DNA of 32,275 nucleotides. Source: a virus. Shown here in pieces: positions 29,311 through 32,275 of the stretch (the stretch's first letter is position 1; every line of letters begins with the position of its first letter). The notes under the pieces are model-generated. The model ran no database searches, was not told the DNA's origin, and worked only from the letters and a program-made list of their open reading frames with translations. The position numbers were made by a program, and so were the translations under genes. The stretch spans positions 2,997-35,271 of the IMG/VR virus record IMGVR_UViG_3300003599_000006, one strand, 5' to 3'.

Positions 29311-29482
29311 ACCGTACCCACATTTAAACGATTTTAACCTTTATAAGTCATTGATTACTAACATGAATAATAGTGCTATTTTCACTTAATATTGTTATTG
29401 ATGCAATGATACCTATTAGTTCTAGTTATAATGCATTTTAAACGATTATAATATATAACATGTTGAAACTATTGTAGTTTTA
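29311..29482. other. Non-coding gap with an 11-base direct repeat
   Basis: No credible gene in these 172 bases. The repeated TTTAAACGATT occurs at 29323-29333 and 29437-29447. TATAAT-like boxes at about 29445 lack a good -35. May hold an uncharacterised promoter or an operator. Confidence 0.4.
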
Positions 29483-29722
29483 TTACAAAGTAACCCAACC
29501 GGTTTCAGTTAAAACCTTAACAGGATCATTAGTTTCTATCCAGACTCTAGCACCACAAGAAAGTGGTTTATCTTTACTATAAACAACTTTCCCATTAATA
29601 AAATCTGCTTCATACCCATATATATTATCTTTATATGTTTTACAGGTAATGACAGGATTATTTTGATCCCTGTTATTATTAGATTTTATCACATGTTGGT
29701 TGATATGTATTATACGTTTCAT
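29483..29722 (-). CDS. Small hypothetical protein downstream of regA
   Basis: A 79-residue protein beginning MKRIIHINQHVIKSNNNRDQ, with strands V-I-T-C-K-T-Y and I-N-G-K-V-V-Y and a P-L-S-C-G-A-R-V-W-I-E-T run. Two Cys. No family recognised. It follows regA by two bases, so it is likely in the same operon. Confidence 0.6.
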   Translation of the reverse strand: MKRIIHINQHVIKSNNNRDQNNPVITCKTYKDNIYGYEADFINGKVVYSKDKPLSCGARVWIETNDPVKVLTETGWVTL

Positions 29723-29724
29723 AA

Positions 29725-30144
29725 TTAATGAACAGTTCCTATATTATATTTTGGACTTAGTTCCCATTCAGATTTTTCTTTATGTGATATTACTTTGATT
29801 TGTCTTAGAGGTGCAACATCAGTAGCAGTGGCAGGGTTTACCATAGAAATCAAACCCCAATCTGATAATAGTGTAGCAACTGTGTTACGTCTTTGTAAAT
29901 CATTCACGGATAGATTAGATGGTTTAGCATCTAAAATAAACAATTCTTTAAAATGAACAATGAAATATCTACCTTGCTTATGTAAAATATGACAAGACTG
30001 ATATAAGATTTTATCTCTTCTTGAAGCAACACCAATACGTGTTAAAGTTTCTCTAACTTTCAAAAAATCATCTGGTTCATTCAAAGTGATTTCCAGCATC
30101 ATCTCTGGAGTCCAATCCTGTACTTCTGTATTATTATTTTCCAC
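29725..30144 (-). CDS. regA: Translational repressor RegA
   Basis: A 139-residue protein. From residue about 17 the sequence follows T4 RegA closely: E-P-D-D-F-L-K-V-R-E-T-L-T-R-I-G-V-A, then D-K-I-L-Y-Q-S-C-H-I-L-H-K-Q-G-R-Y, I-V-H-F-K-E, L-L-S-D-W-G-L-I and W-E-L-S-P-K-Y-N-I-G at the end. RegA binds ribosome sites of many early phage mRNAs and blocks initiation. It follows gp62 and overlaps it by 11 bases, as in T4. Confidence 0.95.
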   Translation of the reverse strand: MENNNTEVQDWTPEMMLEITLNEPDDFLKVRETLTRIGVASRRDKILYQSCHILHKQGRYFIVHFKELFILDAKPSNLSVNDLQRRNTVATLLSDWGLISMVNPATATDVAPLRQIKVISHKEKSEWELSPKYNIGTVH

Positions 30145-30508
30145 CTTTAAATATCCTTAATTTCAATTCATCAATTTGACTATTTGATAGAAGCGGAATA
30201 ACCTTTCTTGCCTTATCAGCAGAATAACCATAATATTCCATAACAACTTCTAATGCTTCAGATTCAGTTTCCTTTCCCCATTTAGAGAACCTTTTCCGTT
30301 TCCTAATTGTATTTAGGAGGAAATCGAACTGAAGTTTATTATCAAGTTTGTGATATTTATTCATTTCATTGGCATAAAGAATGGTATCATTGAAGTACGA
30401 TAATGAACGATTTATAACAAATGAGTTATATTCCTTTTCAGTTAACGCATCAACGATAAGATTTTTTTTGGTTTTGTTAATAGCCGTTACAAAATCATAT
30501 GGATTCAT
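30134..30508 (-). CDS. 62: Clamp-loader small subunit gp62
   Basis: A 124-residue protein between gp44 and regA, the T4 position. N-terminal P-Y-D-F-V-T-A-I-N-K-T-K-K-N-L and F-L-L-N-T-I-R-K-R-K-R-F-S-K-W near the middle, and Y-Y-G-Y-S at the end, match gp62 of T4-like phages. It partners gp44 to load the gp45 clamp on primer-template. Shorter than T4 gp62 (187 residues). It has no ATPase motif, as expected. It starts one base after the gp44 stop. Confidence 0.85.
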   Translation of the reverse strand: MNPYDFVTAINKTKKNLIVDALTEKEYNSFVINRSLSYFNDTILYANEMNKYHKLDNKLQFDFLLNTIRKRKRFSKWGKETESEALEVVMEYYGYSADKARKVIPLLSNSQIDELKLRIFKGGK

Positions 30509-30509
30509 A

Positions 30510-31451
30510 TTACTTGAACTCTACAGATGACATGATTTCAGTCATGCAAGCAACCAAATTGATTTCATGATCAGCAACGAATGAATTCTTGTATTGATAA
30601 TCAGCAATCAATAATACCAGTTGAGGTATAGATTGTGGTTGTATGTATTCCATCATGTTATCGTATAAGTTACGAAAGATTGCTTGAGGTTCTGAATCAA
30701 TATTATTAACGACCCATTGACGCATTGACTTAAAATCTTTAGTTTTAAGATGTTTCATTAGATCTTTAATATTTGAATCAGATAGATTGACCAGTAATCC
30801 TGCATCAATCTTTCCTGTTATAGCATATCTCTGTAGTTCATTTAATACTCTTCTCCAATCAGGAAAATACTTTGTAATAACTTGTGCCACAACTTCGGGT
30901 ACAAATTCTACATTTTCTTCTTTCAAGATTTGAGTTACCCGTTTGAAGAATTGTCCAGCAAGTTCAGGTTTATCTTTATTGGATATACTAAATTCATATA
31001 CAGAACATCTTGAATGTAATGGTGCAATGATTTTATTCTTAAAGTTACAAGTTAAGATAAATCTACAGTTATTAGAGAATTCCTCAATGAAACCTCTTAA
31101 TGCAGGTTGAACAGAATCTGCATTAAGATAATCTGCTTCATCTAGAATTACTACTTTATAACCACCTTGTAAAGAAACAGATGAAGCAAAAGATCTGATC
31201 TTGTCACGAACAGTATCAATCTTTCGTCCTTCATCTGATCCATTTATCAAAATGTAGTCTAACCCTAATTCGTTACACAATGCTTTTGCTATAGTCGTTT
31301 TACCAACACCAGCAGAACCAGTAAATAACATATTAGGGATTTCACCTGACTTAACGATCTCTTTAAATACTTTCTTAATAGGTTTTGGTAGAATGCAATC
31401 TTCTACAGTCCTAGGTCGGTATTTTTCAACATATAAAAACTCATTGCTCAT
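30510..31451 (-). CDS. 44: Clamp-loader ATPase gp44
   Basis: A 313-residue AAA+ protein from the ATG at 31449-31451, two codons after a TTG, with AGAGG upstream. Walker A G-S-A-G-V-G-K-T (45-52), Walker B L-D-E-A-D (103-107), arginine-finger S-R-C (147-149). The N-terminal V-E-K-Y-R-P-R is the usual clamp-loader opening. It opens and closes the gp45 ring with ATP. It belongs to an operon that continues with gp62, regA and 29483-29722. Confidence 0.95.
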   Translation of the reverse strand: MSNEFLYVEKYRPRTVEDCILPKPIKKVFKEIVKSGEIPNMLFTGSAGVGKTTIAKALCNELGLDYILINGSDEGRKIDTVRDKIRSFASSVSLQGGYKVVILDEADYLNADSVQPALRGFIEEFSNNCRFILTCNFKNKIIAPLHSRCSVYEFSISNKDKPELAGQFFKRVTQILKEENVEFVPEVVAQVITKYFPDWRRVLNELQRYAITGKIDAGLLVNLSDSNIKDLMKHLKTKDFKSMRQWVVNNIDSEPQAIFRNLYDNMMEYIQPQSIPQLVLLIADYQYKNSFVADHEINLVACMTEIMSSVEFK

Positions 31452-31482
31452 TTTCAAATAACCTCTTTCATTATAAATTAAT

Positions 31483-31511
31483 AGTATACATTATATTGTA
31501 TATCAAGTCAA
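31483..31511 (-). promoter_or_regulatory. Promoter of the gp44-gp62-regA operon
   Basis: TTGACT (31506-31511), 17-base spacer, TATACT (31483-31488), minus strand, 32 bases before the gp44 ATG. Confidence 0.65.
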
Positions 31512-31523
31512 GTGTTTCTTTGT

Positions 31524-31760
31524 TTAGACTAACTCAGTGGCATCTACACGATCTTCTTCTTCTTCAGGTGGACCATCAACACCTTCGGATTCTACTCTTG
31601 CTGCTTCAACGAATGCTGAAAACTTATCATATAATGTGCCAACAGCAGTTAATTCGTTGGGTTTAAATGCACCACGTTCAGTAGTGATATTGATAATGGA
31701 CAACACAGTTTGTAGATCTTGTAATGATAATCCAGCAGGTTGTTGTACTTCTTCTGTCAT
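31524..31760 (-). CDS. Conserved hypothetical between clamp and loader
   Basis: A 78-residue protein. L-S-L-Q-D-L-Q-T-V-L-S-I-I-N-I and E-R-G-A-F-K-P-N-E-L-T-A-V-G-T-L-Y-D-K-F form two helices and the C-terminus is a run of acidic residues (P-P-E-E-E-E-D-R). I remember this small protein next to gp45 in aquatic T4-like phages; it has no known function. It starts one base after gp45 ends, so the genes are co-transcribed, and it precedes the gp44 promoter. Confidence 0.7.
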   Translation of the reverse strand: MTEEVQQPAGLSLQDLQTVLSIINITTERGAFKPNELTAVGTLYDKFSAFVEAARVESEGVDGPPEEEEDRVDATELV

Positions 31761-31761
31761 G

Positions 31762-32275
31762 CTATACTCCGTAGGTTGAATTCTTTTCTAAGGCAACAAA
31801 ATATTCCATATCAGAATTTAATGTTTTGAACTTAGAAATAAGTTTTGATGATATTGATACTTCATAATCATCTTGAATGAATTTAAAATTATTTATATTG
31901 AAAATTAGTTTACAAGTAACATCGGATACTTCCATATTCTGTACTTCAATATCAAAGGAGTTTGATGTTACATCTTTGGTGTCAGTAACGACAAGTTTAG
32001 GGATATCACCTGGTGTACAAGTAAGCACCACATCAGTTACACCTAGAGTAGAACATGCAGTTCGGATATTAGACATATCATCAGCAGTCAATACAAAGGT
32101 GACATCAACAGGAGGCATCACAATTTCTTTGGTGGGTGTTGTAAGGATTGATGGACTTGCAAAGAAGTATTTTACTGAACGTCTACCTTCTGATACCCGT
32201 ACAAATTTCATATCAGGATCAAACACTAGATCTGGATCAGAAAACATATGGATAACACTAAGGAATTCATTTAGG
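31762..32275 (-). CDS. 45: Sliding clamp gp45 (5' end outside window)
   Basis: The frame stays open to the right edge, so the visible 171 codons lack the start; an ATG at 32245-32247 is internal. In-frame upstream residues L-N-E-F-L-S-V-I-H fit the T4 gp45 segment L-N-G-F-L-G-I-L. Position next to the loader genes supports this. gp45 is a ring-shaped processivity clamp for gp43 and a mobile co-activator of late transcription with gp33 and gp55. The last residues V-A-L-E-K-N are near the T4 ending (V-A-L-E-A-D). About 50 N-terminal residues are probably missing. Confidence 0.9.
   Translation of the reverse strand, partial: LNEFLSVIHMFSDPDLVFDPDMKFVRVSEGRRSVKYFFASPSILTTPTKEIVMPPVDVTFVLTADDMSNIRTACSTLGVTDVVLTCTPGDIPKLVVTDTKDVTSNSFDIEVQNMEVSDVTCKLIFNINNFKFIQDDYEVSISSKLISKFKTLNSDMEYFVALEKNSTYGV

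Noticed and set aside
32245-32247. ATG as possible start of gp45
   Set aside because: The frame continues upstream to the edge with sequence matching the gp45 interior, so this is an internal Met.
1-32275. tRNA genes, CRISPR arrays, insertion sequences, rRNA
   Set aside because: None seen on either strand by reading; a tRNA scan was not possible, so absence is by eye only.

Overview
The window is a contiguous piece of a T4-like (Straboviridae/Tevenvirinae-type) myovirus genome, AT-rich, with nearly all genes on the minus strand. The evidence is a recognisable T4 replication core: sliding clamp gp45 (5' end cut by the window edge), clamp loader gp44 and gp62, translational repressor RegA, family B DNA polymerase gp43, recombinase UvsX, the DnaB-type helicase gp41 and a DsbA-like late-promoter protein. 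Accessory genes (ThyX, dCMP deaminase, MazG-like, Hsp20, a SleB-type hydrolase, an EF-hand membrane protein) resemble the gene content of aquatic/marine T4-like phages. The host cannot be named from this sequence. Its main sigma factor must read TTGACA-N17-TATAAT promoters, because at least fifteen such promoters drive the minus-strand genes.

Layout from right to left, which is the direction of most transcription: 32275-29483 clamp, clamp loader and regA; 29310-26410 a run of small early genes including four proteins with probable signal peptides or export features, then a late hsp20 unit with its own terminator; 26311-23801 DNA polymerase; 23688-21325 small early hypothetical genes; 20339-21208 a two-gene plus-strand island behind a T4-type late promoter; 20172-13932 a nucleotide metabolism and replication block (MazG-like, primase-like, dCMP deaminase, uvsX, gene-40 position, gp41, thyX, HNH endonuclease); 13841-11526 small genes and a SleB-type cell-wall hydrolase; 11453-7666 a restriction-modification-like island (SF2 helicase with a possible N-terminal GIY-YIG-like region, and an N6-adenine methylase whose motifs are split over two genes in the reverse of the usual order); 7602-6655 DsbA and an opposite-strand HNH-like gene.

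The most striking part is 6579 to 1. Seven proteins there start with the same roughly 10-residue leader, consensus M-K-S/T-F/Y-K-x-F/Y-x-x-E. It matches the capsid-targeting sequence of the T4 internal proteins, which the prohead protease gp21 cuts after the Glu. Behind these leaders sit very different domains: a nucleotidyltransferase, a J-domain protein, two related ADP-ribosyltransferase-like proteins, a covalent nucleotidyltransferase (ligase)-like protein, an NMN-adenylyltransferase-like protein and an unknown. A T4 late promoter lies just upstream of the first gene. I infer that this is a cargo locus: enzymes packaged in the capsid and injected with the DNA, several of them connected to NAD+ or nucleotide chemistry. 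A solo DNA methyltransferase without the leader interrupts the locus.
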